A DNA stretch of 64,000 nt from Sympetrum striolatum. Lineage: Eukaryota > Arthropoda > Insecta > Odonata > Libellulidae. Below are positions 32,281 to 44,702 of this stretch, in pieces. The stretch spans positions 101,375,657 through 101,439,656 of the forward strand of contig OX388343.1 in assembly GCA_947579665.1 (NCBI GenBank), read 5' to 3'. The notes beneath the pieces are model-generated. The model made no database searches and had not been told where the DNA came from. It saw only the letters and a program-made list of their open reading frames with translations. The translations under genes were made by a program, and so were the position numbers. Position 1 is the stretch's first letter. Every line of letters starts with the position of its first letter.

Positions 32281-33671
32281 ATTTCGGTTTAATAATTTAT
32301 TTTCGATGCCTTTTTTGATACATTTGCAAAGTCACGAAAAGTAAGGCAAAAGAGACGAAAAATAATTGAAATTTCGGTAAAATTATCCAATTTCGATGCT
32401 TTTTTTGATCATATCTTGGCAAAATTACGAAAACTAACGCAAAATAGAGGGAAAAGATTGAAATTTCAGTAAAATTCTTCGTTTTCGATGCTTTTTTCGA
32501 TCATATCATGGAAAAATCACTAAAAATTCAGACAAAATAGACGAAAAAAGATTGATTTTTATGTGAAATTAACAGTTTTCGATGCTTTTTTCGATCATGT
32601 AAAACCAAATTTACGAATAGTAAGGTAAAATAAACGAAAAAAGATTGAAATATCTGTGAAAATATCCGTTTTCAATGCTATTTGCGATCATATCTTGGCA
32701 AAATCTTGAAAACTATGGAATATTAGAGAAAAAACTATGAAATTTCAATGAAATTTTCTTTTATTGATGCTTTTTTCGATCATATCTTGGCAAAATCACG
32801 AAAACTAAGGAAAATTAGAGGAGAAGGATTGAAAATTTGCTGAAATAATCCGTTTTCGATGCTTTTTTCGATCATATCTTGGAAAAATTTCGAAAACTAA
32901 GGCAAAATAGAGAGAAAAGATTGAAATTTCAGTAAAATTCTCCGTTTTCAATGCTATTTGCGATCATATCTTGGCAAAATCTTTAAAACTATGGCATATT
33001 AGAGGAAAAAGTATGAAATTTCAATGAAATTTTTTTTATTGATGCTTTTTCGATCATATCTAGGCAAAATCAAGAAAACTAAGGAAAAATAGATGAGAAA
33101 GATTGAAAATTCGCTGATATAATCCGTTTTCGATACTTCTTTCGATCATATCTTGGCAAAATCACCAAAAAATTAAGGCAAAATTGGGGAAAAAAGTTTA
33201 AATTATTGTGAAAATATCCGTTTACGATGCTTTTTTCGATCATATCTTGGAAAAATCACGAAAACTAAGGAAAATAGAGGAAAACTATTGATACTTTTGT
33301 GAAATTATCCGTTTTCGATGCTTTTCTCGATTATATTTTGGCAAAATTACCCATACTAAGGGAAAATAGAGAGAAAAGATTGAAATTTCAGTAAAATTAT
33401 TCGTTTTCGATGCTCTTTTCGATCATATCATGGCAAAATTAAGAAAAGTAAGGCAAAATAGACGAGAAAGATTGATATATAGGTGAAATTTTCGGTTTTC
33501 GATGCATTTTTCGATCATGTCCAGGCAAAATCACGACAAGTAAGGTAACATATACAAAAAAGGATTGAAATTTCCATGAAATTATTATTTACTATGATTC
33601 TTGGTTCATATCTTAGCAAAATCACGAAAAGTAGAGCAAAGTAGACGAAAAAATATTGATTCTTCAGTGAA

Positions 33672-33735
33672 GACTCCGGGAAGCACGACCTGGAGGTCGA
33701 CTCAGTGTGGTCGATTTGATTTTGATTGTGAGGAC
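33672..33735 (+). repeat. Short remnant of module right end (5 of 8)
   Basis: Remnant with a CpG-to-CpA change (GGAAGCACGACC). Otherwise as the others. Confidence 0.8.
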
Positions 33736-34433
33736 ATTTCGGTAAAATAATTTATTTTCGATGCTTTTTTTGATACATTTGCAAAGTCACGAAAAGTAAG
33801 GCAAAAGAGACGAAAAATAATTGAAATTTCGGTAAAATTATCCAATTTCGATGCTTTTTTATCATATCTGGGCAAAATTACGAAAACTAAGGCATAATAG
33901 AGGGAAAAGGTTGAAATTTCAGTAAAATTCTTCGTTTTGGATGCTTTTTTCGATCATATCATGGAAAAATCACTAAAAATTAAGACAAAATAAACGAAAA
34001 AAGATAGATTTTTATGTGAAATTAACCGTTTTCGATGCTTTTTTCGGTCATGTAAAAGCAAAATCACGAATAGTAAGGTAAAATAGACGAAAAAAGGTTG
34101 AAATATCTGTGAAAATATCCGTTTTCAATCCTATTTGCGATCATATCTTGGCAAAATCTTGAAAACTATGGAATATTATAGAAAAAAGTATGAAATTTCA
34201 ATGAAATTTTCTTTTATTGATGCTTTTTTCGATCATATCTTGGCGAAATCACGAAAATTAAGAAAAATTAGAGGAGAAAGATTGAAAATTCGCTGAAATA
34301 ATCCGTTTTCGATACTTCTTTCGATCATATCTTGGCAATATCACCAAAAAATTAAGGCAAAATTGATGAAAAAAGGTTAAATTTTTGTGAAAAAATATCC
34401 GTTTACGATGCTTTTTTCGATCATATCTTGGAA

Positions 34434-35301
34434 AAATTTCGAAAACTAAGGCAAAATATAGGAAAAGGATTGAAATTTCAGTGAAATCATCCGTTTCCGA
34501 TGCTTTTTACGATCATATCTTGGAAAAATCACGAAAAGATAGGCAAAATGAACGAAAAAAGACGGAAATTTCGGTGAAATTATTCGTTTTTGATGTTTTT
34601 CTTGATCATATCTTGGAAAAATCAAGAAAATTAACGAAAAATAGTATAGAAAAGATTGAAATTTCTGTGAAAATATCCGTTTTACCGGATTTTTTCGATC
34701 ATATCCTGGCAAAATCACGAAAACTAAGGCAAACTAGAGGAAAAAGTTTCAAATTTCTCTGAAATTATCCGTTTTCGATGCTTATTTCGATCATATCTTG
34801 GCAAAATCACCAAACAATTAAGGCAAAATTGAGGAAAAAAGCTTAAATTTATGTGAAAATATCCGTTTACGATGCTTTTTTCGATCATATCTTGGAAAAA
34901 TTTCGAAAACTAAGGCAAAATATAGGAAAAAGAATGAAATTTCTGTGAAATCTTCTTTTTTCGAAGCTTTTCCCGGTCATATCATGGAAGAATCACCAAT
35001 AATTAAGGTTAAATAGATGAAATAGTTTGAAATTTCGGTGAAATTATCCGTTTTCGATGCTTTTCTCGATTATATCTTGGCAAAATTACGAAAACTAAGG
35101 CAAAATATAGGAAAAGAATGATATTTCAGTAAAATTCTTGGTTTTCGATGCTTTTTTCGATCATATCATGGAAAAATCACTAAAAATTAAGACAAAATAG
35201 ACGAAAAAAGATTGATTTTTATTGGAAATTAACCGTTATCGATGCTTTTTTCGATCATCTAAAAGCAAAATCACGAATAGTAAGGAAAAATAGACGAAAA
35301 A
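34434..35301 (+). repeat. ~1-kb offset satellite duplication, copy 1
   Basis: About 868 bp recurs 1,018 bp downstream. Both copies carry the private variant CCGTTTTACCGGATTTTTTCG in place of CCATGATTTTTTCG. The copies differ at a few positions only, so the event is recent relative to the surrounding array. Confidence 0.8.
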
Positions 35302-35451
35302 TAATTGAAATTTCGGTAAAGTTATCCAATTTTGATGCTTTTTTTGTTCATATCTTGGCAAAATTACGAAAACTAAGGCAAAATAGAGAGAAAAGATTGA
35401 AATTTCAGTAAAATTCTTTGTTTTCGACACTTTTTTCGATCATATCATGAA

Positions 35452-36319
35452 AAACTTCGAAAACTAAGGCAAAATATAGGAAAAGGATTGAAATTTCAGT
35501 GAAATCATCCGTTTCCGATGCTTTTTACGATCATATCTTGGAAAAATCACGAAAAGATAGGCAAAATGAACGAAAAAAGACTGAAATTTCGGTGAAATTA
35601 TTCGTTTTTGATGTTTTTCTTGATCATATCATGGAAAAATCAAGAAAATTAACGAAAAATAGTATAGAAAAGATTGAAATTTCTGTGAAAATATCCGTTT
35701 TACCGGATTTTTTCGATCATATCCTGGCAAAATCACGAAAACTAAGGCAAACTAGAGGAAAAAGTTTCAAATTTCTCTGAAATTATCCGTTTTCGATGCT
35801 TATTTCGATCATATCTTGGCAAAATCACAAAACAATTAAGGCAAAATTGAGGAAAAAAGCTTAAATTTATGTGAAAATATCCGTTTACGATGCTTTTTTC
35901 GATCATATCTTGGAAAAATTTCGAAAACTAAGGCAAAATATAGGAAAAAGAATGAAATTTCTGTGAAATCTTCTTTTTTTGAAGCTTTTGCCGGTCATAT
36001 CCTGGAAGAATCACCAATAATTAAGGTTAAATAGATGAAAAAGTTTGAAATTTCGGTGAAATTATCCGTTTTCGATGCTTTTCTCGATTATATCTTGGCA
36101 AAATTACGAAAACTAAGGCAAAATATAGGAAAAAGAATGATATTTCAGTAAAATTCTTGGTTTTCGATGCTTTTTTCGATCATATCATGGAAAAATCACT
36201 AAAAATTAAGACAAAATAGACGAAAAAATATTGATTTTTATTGGAAATTAACCGTTATCGATGCTTTTTTCGATCATGTAAAAGCAAAATCACGAATAGT
36301 AAGGAAAAATAGACGAAAA
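35452..36319 (+). repeat. ~1-kb offset satellite duplication, copy 2
   Basis: Partner of 34,434-35,301. It ends where one copy continues AGACGAAAAATAATTG and this one AGACGAAAAAAGATTG. One copy has CACCAAACAATTAAGG and the other CACAAAACAATTAAGG. Confidence 0.8.
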
Positions 36320-36466
36320 AAGATTGAAATATCTGTGAAAATATCCGTTTTCAATGCTTTTTTCGTTCATATATTGGCTAAATCACGAAAACAAAGGAAA
36401 CATAGAGGATAAAGAATGAAATTTCGGTGAAAATTTCTCTTTTGATACTTTTTTCAATAGAATTTC

Positions 36467-37763
36467 TTTATAAAAACGTATCGATTTACGGTGCTCTTTA
36501 TCAGGTTATACTCAAATTCCCAAGGTGAACGACATGATGTGAATGACCAGAGGTCACCAACTAAGACTTAAAGACAACGATCCGATGTGAAGGACCCGAA
36601 ATAGATGACCCGAGATCGATAATCAAGGTCGATGAATTGAGGTCGATGACTCCAGCCTGATGACCAGTGGTGTTGACCAGAGCTCAATGACACGAGGCCG
36701 ATGACCCGAGCTCGATTACCCGAGATCGATGACCCGAGGTCGACGAAAAAAGGTCGAAGAACCGAAGCCGAAGAAACGAGGTCGATGGTCCCGAGGTCGA
36801 TCACTCGAGGTCAATGACCCGAGGTCGATGACCAGAGGTCAATGACGCGAGGTCGATGACAGGAGGTCCATGAACCGAGGTCGATGACAGGAGGTCGATG
36901 ACCCAAGCTCTATGACCCGAGGTCGATGACCCTAGGTCAATGGCTCGAGGTCAATGACCCGAGATCGATAACCCGAGGTCAATGACCCAAGGTCGATGAC
37001 CCGAGGTCGATGACCCGGGTTGGATGACCTGAGGTGGATGAACCGACGTGGATGACCCTAGCTGGATGACCCGAGGTCGATGACCCAGGGTCAATGACCC
37101 GGTGTCGTTGACCCGAGATCGTTGACCCGAGGTCATTGACCCGAGGTCATTCACCAGAGGTCATTGACCCAAGGTCATTGACCCGAGGTCTCTGACCCCT
37201 GGTGGATGAACTGTAGGTCGATTTGGGAGGGTCGACTCCGGATGATCGATTCCGGGAGGTCGATTCTGGAAGGTCGACTACGGGAGAACGATTCCGGAAG
37301 GTCGACTCCGGGAGGTCCACTCCAGGAAGTCGACTCCGCGTGGTCGACTCCGGGAGGTCGACTCCTGGAGGTCGACTCCGGGAGGTCGACTCAGTGAGGT
37401 AGACTCCGGGAGGTCGACTTCGGGAGGTTGACTCCGGGAGGTCGACTCCAGGAGTTCCACTCCGGGAGGTCGACTCCGGGAGGTCGACTCCGGGAGGTTG
37501 GCTCCGGGATTTTGACTGTGGGATTTGGACACTTTGAGGTCCACTCCGAGAGGTCGACTCCGGGATTTTGACTCCGGAAGGTCAACCCCGGAGACCCCCC
37601 GACCACCGGGAGGTCGAATACGGGAGGTCAACTCGGAGAGGTCGGCTCCGGGATTTCGACTGTGGGATTCCGACTCTTGGAGGTCCACTCCGGATTGTCG
37701 ACTCCGGGAAGCGCGACCGGGAGGTCGACTCAGCGTTCTCGATTTGATTTTGATTGTGAGGAC
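36467..37763 (+). repeat. Composite minisatellite module 8
   Basis: Full module, transition at 37,187, right linker to 37,763. It shares with module 6 the end of B1 (GGATGAACTGTAGGTCG) and the right-linker variant AGCGTTCTCGATTTG, so modules 6 and 8 are sister copies separated by about 9.2 kb. Confidence 0.9.
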
Positions 37764-38525
37764 ATTTCGGTGAATTAATTTATTTTCGTTGCTTTTTTTC
37801 ATTCGTTTGCAAAGTCACGAAAAGTAAGGGAAAAGAGACGAAAAATAATTGAAATTTCGGTAAAATTATCCAATTTCGATGTTTTTTTTGATCATATCTT
37901 GGCAAAATTACGAAAACTAAGGCAAAATAGAGGGAAAAGATTGTAATTTCAGTAAAATTCCTCGTTTTCGATGCTTTATCGATCATATCATGGAAAAATC
38001 ACTATAAATTAAGACAAAATAGACGAAAAAAGATTGATTTTTATGTGAAATTAACCGTTTTCGATGCTTTTTTCGATCATGTAAAAGCAAAATCACGAAT
38101 AGTAAGGCAAAATCGACGAAAAAAGATTGAAATATCTATGAAAATATCCGTTTTCAATGCTATTTGCGATCATATCTTGGCAAAATCTTGAAAACTATGG
38201 CATATTAGAGAAAAAAGTATGAAATTTCAATGAAATTTTCTTTTATTGATGCTATTTTCGATCATATCCAGGCAAAATCACGAAAACTAAGGAAAAATAG
38301 AGGAGAAAGATTGAAAATTCAATGAAATAATCCGTTTTCGATACTTCTTTCGATCATATCTTGGCAAAATCACGAAAAAATTAAGGCAAAATTGAGGAAA
38401 AAAGTTTAAATTTTTTGTAAATATCCGTTTACGATGCTTTTTACGATCATATCTTGAAAAATCACGAAAAAATTAAGGCAAAATTGAGGAAAAAGATTTA
38501 AATTTATGTGAAAATATCCGTTTAC
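37764..38525. repeat. AT-rich ~93-bp satellite array, segment 9 (ends abruptly)
   Basis: Copy of 28,479-29,250. It stops in mid-monomer at CCGTTTACGA, where GC-rich B1 units begin with no linker. Confidence 0.88.
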
Positions 38526-39415
38526 GACCCGAGGTCGATGACAGGAGGTCAATGACCCGAGGTCGATGACAGGAGGTCAATGACCCGAGGTCGATGACCC
38601 GAGGTATGACCCTAGGTCAAAGGCTCGAGGTCAATGACCCGAGATCGATGACCCGAGGTCAATGACCCAAGGTCGATGGCCTGGGTTGGATGACCTGAGG
38701 TGGATGAACCGAGGTCAATGACCCGAGGTGGATGACCCGAGGTCGATGACCCGGGGTCGATGACCCGGGGTCGTTCACCCGAGGTCGTTGACCCGAGGTC
38801 ATTGACTTGAGCTCTCTGACCCCTGGTGGATGACCTGTAGGTCGATTTGGGAGTGTCGACTCCGGGTGATCGATTCCGGGAGGTCGATTCCGGAAGGTAG
38901 ACACCGGATGGTCGACTCCGGAAGGTCGACCTCGGAAGGTCAACTCCGGGAGGTCGACTCCAGGTGGCCGACTCCGGGAAGTCGACTCTGGGTGGTCGAA
39001 TCCTGGAGGTCGACTCCGGAAGGTCGACTCCGGGAGGTCGACTCCGGGAGGTCGACTCCGGGAGGTCGACAACGGGTGGTCGACTCCGGGAGGTTGACCC
39101 CGGGAGGTCGACTCCGGGAGGTTCGCTCCGGGATTTTGACTGTGGGATTTCGACTCTTTGAGGTCCACTTCGGGAGGTCGACTCCGGGATTTTGACTCCG
39201 GAAGGTCGACCCCGGAGACCCCAACGACCACCGGGAGGTCGAATACGGGAGGTCAACTCGGAGAGGTCGGCTCCGGGAGTTCGACTCCGGAAGGTTGGCT
39301 CCGGGATTTCGACTGTGGGATTTCGACTCTTGGAGGTCCACTCCGGAAAGTCGACTCCGGGAAGCGCCACCGGGATGTCGACTCAGCGTTGTCGATTTGA
39401 TTTTGATTGTGAGGA
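38526..39415 (+). repeat. Composite minisatellite module 9, left-truncated
   Basis: The left linker and first part of B1 are missing. A 93-bp monomer is fused to CCCGAGGTCGATGACAGG with CGA shared at the join. B1 continues to about 38,810, transition from 38,811 (GCTCTCTGACCCCTGGTGG), then B2 and right linker to 39,415. A deletion or exchange between satellite and module explains the structure. Confidence 0.88.
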
Positions 39416-40940
39416 CATTTCGGTGAAATATTTTATTTTCGATGCTTTTTTTCATACATTTGGAAAATTCACGAAAAGTAAGGCAAAAGAGACGAAAAAT
39501 AATTGAAATTTCGGTAAAATTATCCAATTTCGATGCTTTTTTTGATCATATCTTGGCAAAATTACGAAAACTAAGGCAAAATAGAGGGAAAAGATTGAAA
39601 TTTCAGTAAAATTCTTCGTTTTCGATGCTTTTTTCGATCATATCATGAATAAATCACTAATAATTAAGACACAATAGACGAAAAAAGATTGATTTTTATG
39701 TGAAATTAACCGTTTTCGATGCTTTTTTCGATCATGTAAAAGCAAAATCACGAATAGTAAGGTAAAATAGACGAAAAAAGATTGAAATATCTGTGAAAAT
39801 ATCCGTTTTCAATGCTATTTGCGATCATATCTTGGCAAAATCTTGAAAACTATGGCATATTAGAGGAAAAAGTATGAAATTTCAATGAAATTTTCTGTTA
39901 TTGATGCTTTTTTCGATCATATCTAGGCAAAATCACGAAAACTAAGGAAAAATAGAGGAGAAAGATTGAAAATTCGCTGAAATAATCCGTTTTCGATACT
40001 TCTTTCGATCATATCTTGGCAAAATCACCAAAAAATTAAGGAAAAATTGAGGAAAAAAGTTTAAATTTTTGTGAAAATATCCGTTTACGATGCTTTTTCG
40101 ATCATAACTTGGAAAAATTACGAAAACTAAGGCAAAATATAAGAAAAGGATTGAAATTTCAGTGAAATCCACCGTTTCCGATGCTTTTTACGATCATATC
40201 TTGGAAAAATCACGAAAATTAACGAAAAATAGTAAAGAAAAGATTGAAATTTCTGTGAAAATATCCATTCTCCATGATTTTTTCGATCATATCCTGGCAA
40301 TATCACGTAAACTAAGGCAAACTAGAGGAAAAAGTTTCAAATTTCGCTGAAATTATCCGTTTTCGTAGCTTATTTCGTTCATATCATGGAAAAATCACTA
40401 AAAATTAAGACAAAATAGACGAAAAAAGATTGATTTTTATGTGAAATTAACCGTTTTCGGTGCTTTTTTCGATTATGTAAAAGCAAAATCAGGAATAGTA
40501 AGGTAAAATAGACGAAAAAAGATTGTAATTTTGGGGAAATTATCCGTTTACAATGCTTTTTCCATCATATCTTCGCAAAACCAGAGAATCTAAGCCATAA
40601 TAGAGGAAAAAGATTGAAATTTAGGTGAAATTCCTAGTTTTCGATGCTTTCTTCGATCATATCTTGGAAAAAAACGAAATTTAAGGTAAATTTACGAAAA
40701 CAAGATTTAAATTTAGGTGAAATTATGCGTTTTCGATCCATTTCTTATCAAATCATTCCAAAATCACGAAAAGTAAGGCAAAATAGACGAAAAAATATTG
40801 AAATTTCGGTGAAATTAACCGTTATCGATGCTTTTTTCGTTCATATATTGGCTAAATCACGAAATCAAAGGAAACATAGAGGATAAAGAATGAAATTTCG
40901 GTGAAATTTTCTCTTTTGATACTTTTTTCAATAGAATTTC
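39416..40940. repeat. AT-rich ~93-bp satellite array, segment 10
   Basis: Array between modules 9 and 10. From about 39,541 it is part of the 2,581-bp duplication. It includes the rare variants GAAATCCACCGTTTCCG and CCATTCTCCATGATT, which recur 2,581 bp downstream. Confidence 0.88.
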
Positions 40941-42121
40941 TTTATAAAAACGTATCGATTTACGCTGCTCTTTATCGAGTTATAGTCAAATTCCCGAGGT
41001 GAACGACATGATCTGAATCACTAGATGTCACCAACTAAAACTTAAAGACAACGATCCGATGTGAAGGACCCGAAATAGATGACCCGAGATCGATAATCAA
41101 GGTCGATGAATTGAGATCGATGACTCCAGCCTGATGACCAGTGGCCGTTGACCAGAGCTCAATGACACGAGGCCGATGACCCGAGCTCGATTACCCGAGA
41201 TCGATGACCCGAGGTTGACGAAAAAAGGTCAAAGAACCGAAGCCGAAGAAACGAGGTCGATGACCCGAGGTTGATCACTCGAAGTCAATGACCCGAGGTC
41301 GATGACCAGAGGTCAATGACCCGAGGTCGATGACAGGAGGTCGATGACCCGAGGTCGATGACAGGAGGTCGATGACCCAGGTTTGATGGCCTGAGGTGGA
41401 TGAACCGAGGTCAATGACCCGAGGTGGATGACCCGAGGTCGATGACCCGGGGTCAATGACCCTGGGTCGTTGACCCGATGTCATTGACCCGAGGTCATTC
41501 ACCAGAGGTCATTGACCCGAGGTCATTGACCCAAGGTCTCTGACCCCAGGTGGATGACCTGTAGGTCGATTTGGGAGGGTCGACTCCGGGTGATCGATTC
41601 CGGGAGGTTGATTTCGGAAGGTCGACTCCGGGAGGTCGACTCCGGGAGGTCGACTCCGGGAGGTCGACTCCGGGAGGTCGACTCCGGGAGGTCGACTCCG
41701 GGAAGTCGACTCCGGGAGGTCGAATCCGGGAGGTCGACCCCGGGAGTTCGACTCCGGGAGGTTGGCTCCGGGATATTGACTCCGGAAGGTCGACCCCGGA
41801 GAACCCCCGACCACCGGGAGGTAAATACGGGAGGTCAACTCGGAAAGGTCGGCTCCGGGAGTTCGACTCCGGGAGGTTGGCTCCGGGATTTCGACTGTGG
41901 CATTTCGACTCTTGGAGGTCCACTCCGGAAGGTCGACTCCGGGAAGCGCGACCGGGAGTTCGACTCAGCGTTGTCGATTAGATTTTGATTGTGAGGACAT
42001 TTCGGTAAAATAATTTATTTTCGATTCTTTTTTTCATATATTTTCAAAGTCACGAAAAGTAAGGCAAAAGAGACGAAACATAATTGAAATTTCGGTAAAA
42101 TTATCCAATTTCGATGCTTTC
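39541..42121 (+). repeat. 2,581-bp tandem duplication, copy 1
   Basis: Landmarks recur with a constant offset of 2,581 bp: ATGAATAAATCACTAATAATT at 39,645 and 42,226, module 10 at 40,941 and module 11 at 43,522. Every position I compared is the same in both copies, without indels. The edges are placed where the flanks begin to differ and are approximate within about 100 bp. Confidence 0.9.
40941..41999 (+). repeat. Composite minisatellite module 10
   Basis: Full but compact module: transition at 41,535, right linker to 41,999. B2 has a run of near-perfect AGGTCGACTCCGGG units (about 41,630-41,705). The left linker reads GATCTGAATCACTAGATG where others read GATGTGAATGACCAGAGG. Confidence 0.9.
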
Positions 42122-43521
42122 TTTGATCATATCTTGGCAAAATTACGAAAACTAAGGCAAAATAGAGGGAAAAGATTGAAATTTCAGTAAAATTCTTCGT
42201 TTTCGATGCTTTTTTCGATCATATCATGAATAAATCACTAATAATTAAGACACAATAGACGAAAAAAGATTGATTTTTATGTGAAATTAACCGTTTTCGA
42301 TGCTTTTTTCGATCATGTAAAAGCAAAATCACGAATAGTAAGGTAAAATAGACGAAAAAAGATTGAAATATCTGTGAAAATATCCGTTTTCAATGCTATT
42401 TGCGATCATATCTTGGCAAAATCTTGAAAACTATGGCATATTAGAGGAAAAAGTATGAAATTTCAATGAAATTTTCTGTTATTGATGCTTTTTTCGATCA
42501 TATCTAGGCAAAATCACGAAAACTAAGGAAAAATAGAGGAGAAAGATTGAAAATTCGCTGAAATAATCCGTTTTCGATACTTCTTTCGATCATATCTTGG
42601 CAAAATCACCAAAAAATTAAGGAAAAATTGAGGAAAAAAGTTTAAATTTTTGTGAAAATATCCGTTTACGATGCTTTTTCGATCATAACTTGGAAAAATT
42701 ACGAAAACTAAGGCAAAATATAAGAAAAGGATTGAAATTTCAGTGAAATCCACCGTTTCCGATGCTTTTTACGATCATATCTTGGAAAAATCACGAAAAT
42801 TAACGAAAAATAGTAAAGAAAAGATTGAAATTTCTGTGAAAATATCCATTCTCCATGATTTTTTCGATCATATCCTGGCAATATCACGTAAACTAAGGCA
42901 AACTAGAGGAAAAAGTTTCAAATTTCGCTGAAATTATCCGTTTTCGTAGCTTATTTCGTTCATATCATGGAAAAATCACTAAAAATTAAGACAAAATAGA
43001 CGAAAAAAGATTGATTTTTATGTGAAATTAACCGTTTTCGGTGCTTTTTTCGATTATGTAAAAGCAAAATCAGGAATAGTAAGGTAAAATAGACGAAAAA
43101 AGATTGTAATTTTGGGGAAATTATCCGTTTACAATGCTTTTTCCATCATATCTTCGCAAAACCAGAGAATCTAAGCCATAATAGAGGAAAAAGATTGAAA
43201 TTTAGGTGAAATTCCTAGTTTTCGATGCTTTCTTCGATCATATCTTGGAAAAAAACGAAATTTAAGGTAAATTTACGAAAACAAGATTTAAATTTAGGTG
43301 AAATTATGCGTTTTCGATCCATTTCTTATCAAATCATTCCAAAATCACGAAAAGTAAGGCAAAATAGACGAAAAAATATTGAAATTTCGGTGAAATTAAC
43401 CGTTATCGATGCTTTTTTCGTTCATATATTGGCTAAATCACGAAATCAAAGGAAACATAGAGGATAAAGAATGAAATTTCGGTGAAATTTTCTCTTTTGA
43501 TACTTTTTTCAATAGAATTTC
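42000..43521. repeat. AT-rich ~93-bp satellite array, segment 11
   Basis: Satellite between modules 10 and 11. From about 42,122 it repeats 39,541-40,940. Confidence 0.88.
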
Positions 43522-44702
43522 TTTATAAAAACGTATCGATTTACGCTGCTCTTTATCGAGTTATAGTCAAATTCCCGAGGTGAACGACATGATCTGAATC
43601 ACTAGATGTCACCAACTAAAACTTAAAGACAACGATCCGATGTGAAGGACCCGAAATAGATGACCCGAGATCGATAATCAAGGTCGATGAATTGAGATCG
43701 ATGACTCCAGCCTGATGACCAGTGGCCGTTGACCAGAGCTCAATGACACGAGGCCGATGACCCGAGCTCGATTACCCGAGATCGATGACCCGAGGTTGAC
43801 GAAAAAAGGTCAAAGAACCGAAGCCGAAGAAACGAGGTCGATGACCCGAGGTTGATCACTCGAAGTCAATGACCCGAGGTCGATGACCAGAGGTCAATGA
43901 CCCGAGGTCGATGACAGGAGGTCGATGACCCGAGGTCGATGACAGGAGGTCGATGACCCAGGTTTGATGGCCTGAGGTGGATGAACCGAGGTCAATGACC
44001 CGAGGTGGATGACCCGAGGTCGATGACCCGGGGTCAATGACCCTGGGTCGTTGACCCGATGTCATTGACCCGAGGTCATTCACCAGAGGTCATTGACCCG
44101 AGGTCATTGACCCAAGGTCTCTGACCCCAGGTGGATGACCTGTAGGTCGATTTGGGAGGGTCGACTCCGGGTGATCGATTCCGGGAGGTTGATTTCGGAA
44201 GGTCGACTCCGGGAGGTCGACTCCGGGAGGTCGACTCCGGGAGGTCGACTCCGGGAGGTCGACTCCGGGAGGTCGACTCCGGGAAGTCGACTCCGGGAGG
44301 TCGAATCCGGGAGGTCGACCCCGGGAGTTCGACTCCGGGAGGTTGGCTCCGGGATATTGACTCCGGAAGGTCGACCCCGGAGAACCCCCGACCACCGGGA
44401 GGTAAATACGGGAGGTCAACTCGGAAAGGTCGGCTCCGGGAGTTCGACTCCGGGAGGTTGGCTCCGGGATTTCGACTGTGGCATTTCGACTCTTGGAGGT
44501 CCACTCCGGAAGGTCGACTCCGGGAAGCGCGACCGGGAGTTCGACTCAGCGTTGTCGATTAGATTTTGATTGTGAGGACATTTCGGTAAAATAATTTATT
44601 TTCGATTCTTTTTTTCATATATTTTCAAAGTCACGAAAAGTAAGGCAAAAGAGACGAAACATAATTGAAATTTCGGTAAAATTATCCAATTTCGATGCTT
44701 TC
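42122..44702 (+). repeat. 2,581-bp tandem duplication, copy 2
   Basis: Partner of 39,541-42,121. Similarity continues to about 44,808, where this copy reads CATGAAAAAATCACAAAAAATT in place of CATGAATAAATCACTAATAATT. Confidence 0.9.
43522..44580 (+). repeat. Composite minisatellite module 11
   Basis: Copy of module 10 at 2,581 bp distance, transition at 44,116. It has the same unit order and the same rare variants. Confidence 0.9.

Larger units (their letters stand above)
31006..36466. repeat. AT-rich ~93-bp satellite array, segment 8
   Basis: The longest module-free stretch in the window (about 5.5 kb). It contains two module remnants (32,216 and 33,672) and a local ~1-kb duplication (34,434-36,319). 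Monomer divergence is higher around 32,800-33,400 than in the HOR region. No gene is supported. Confidence 0.88.
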
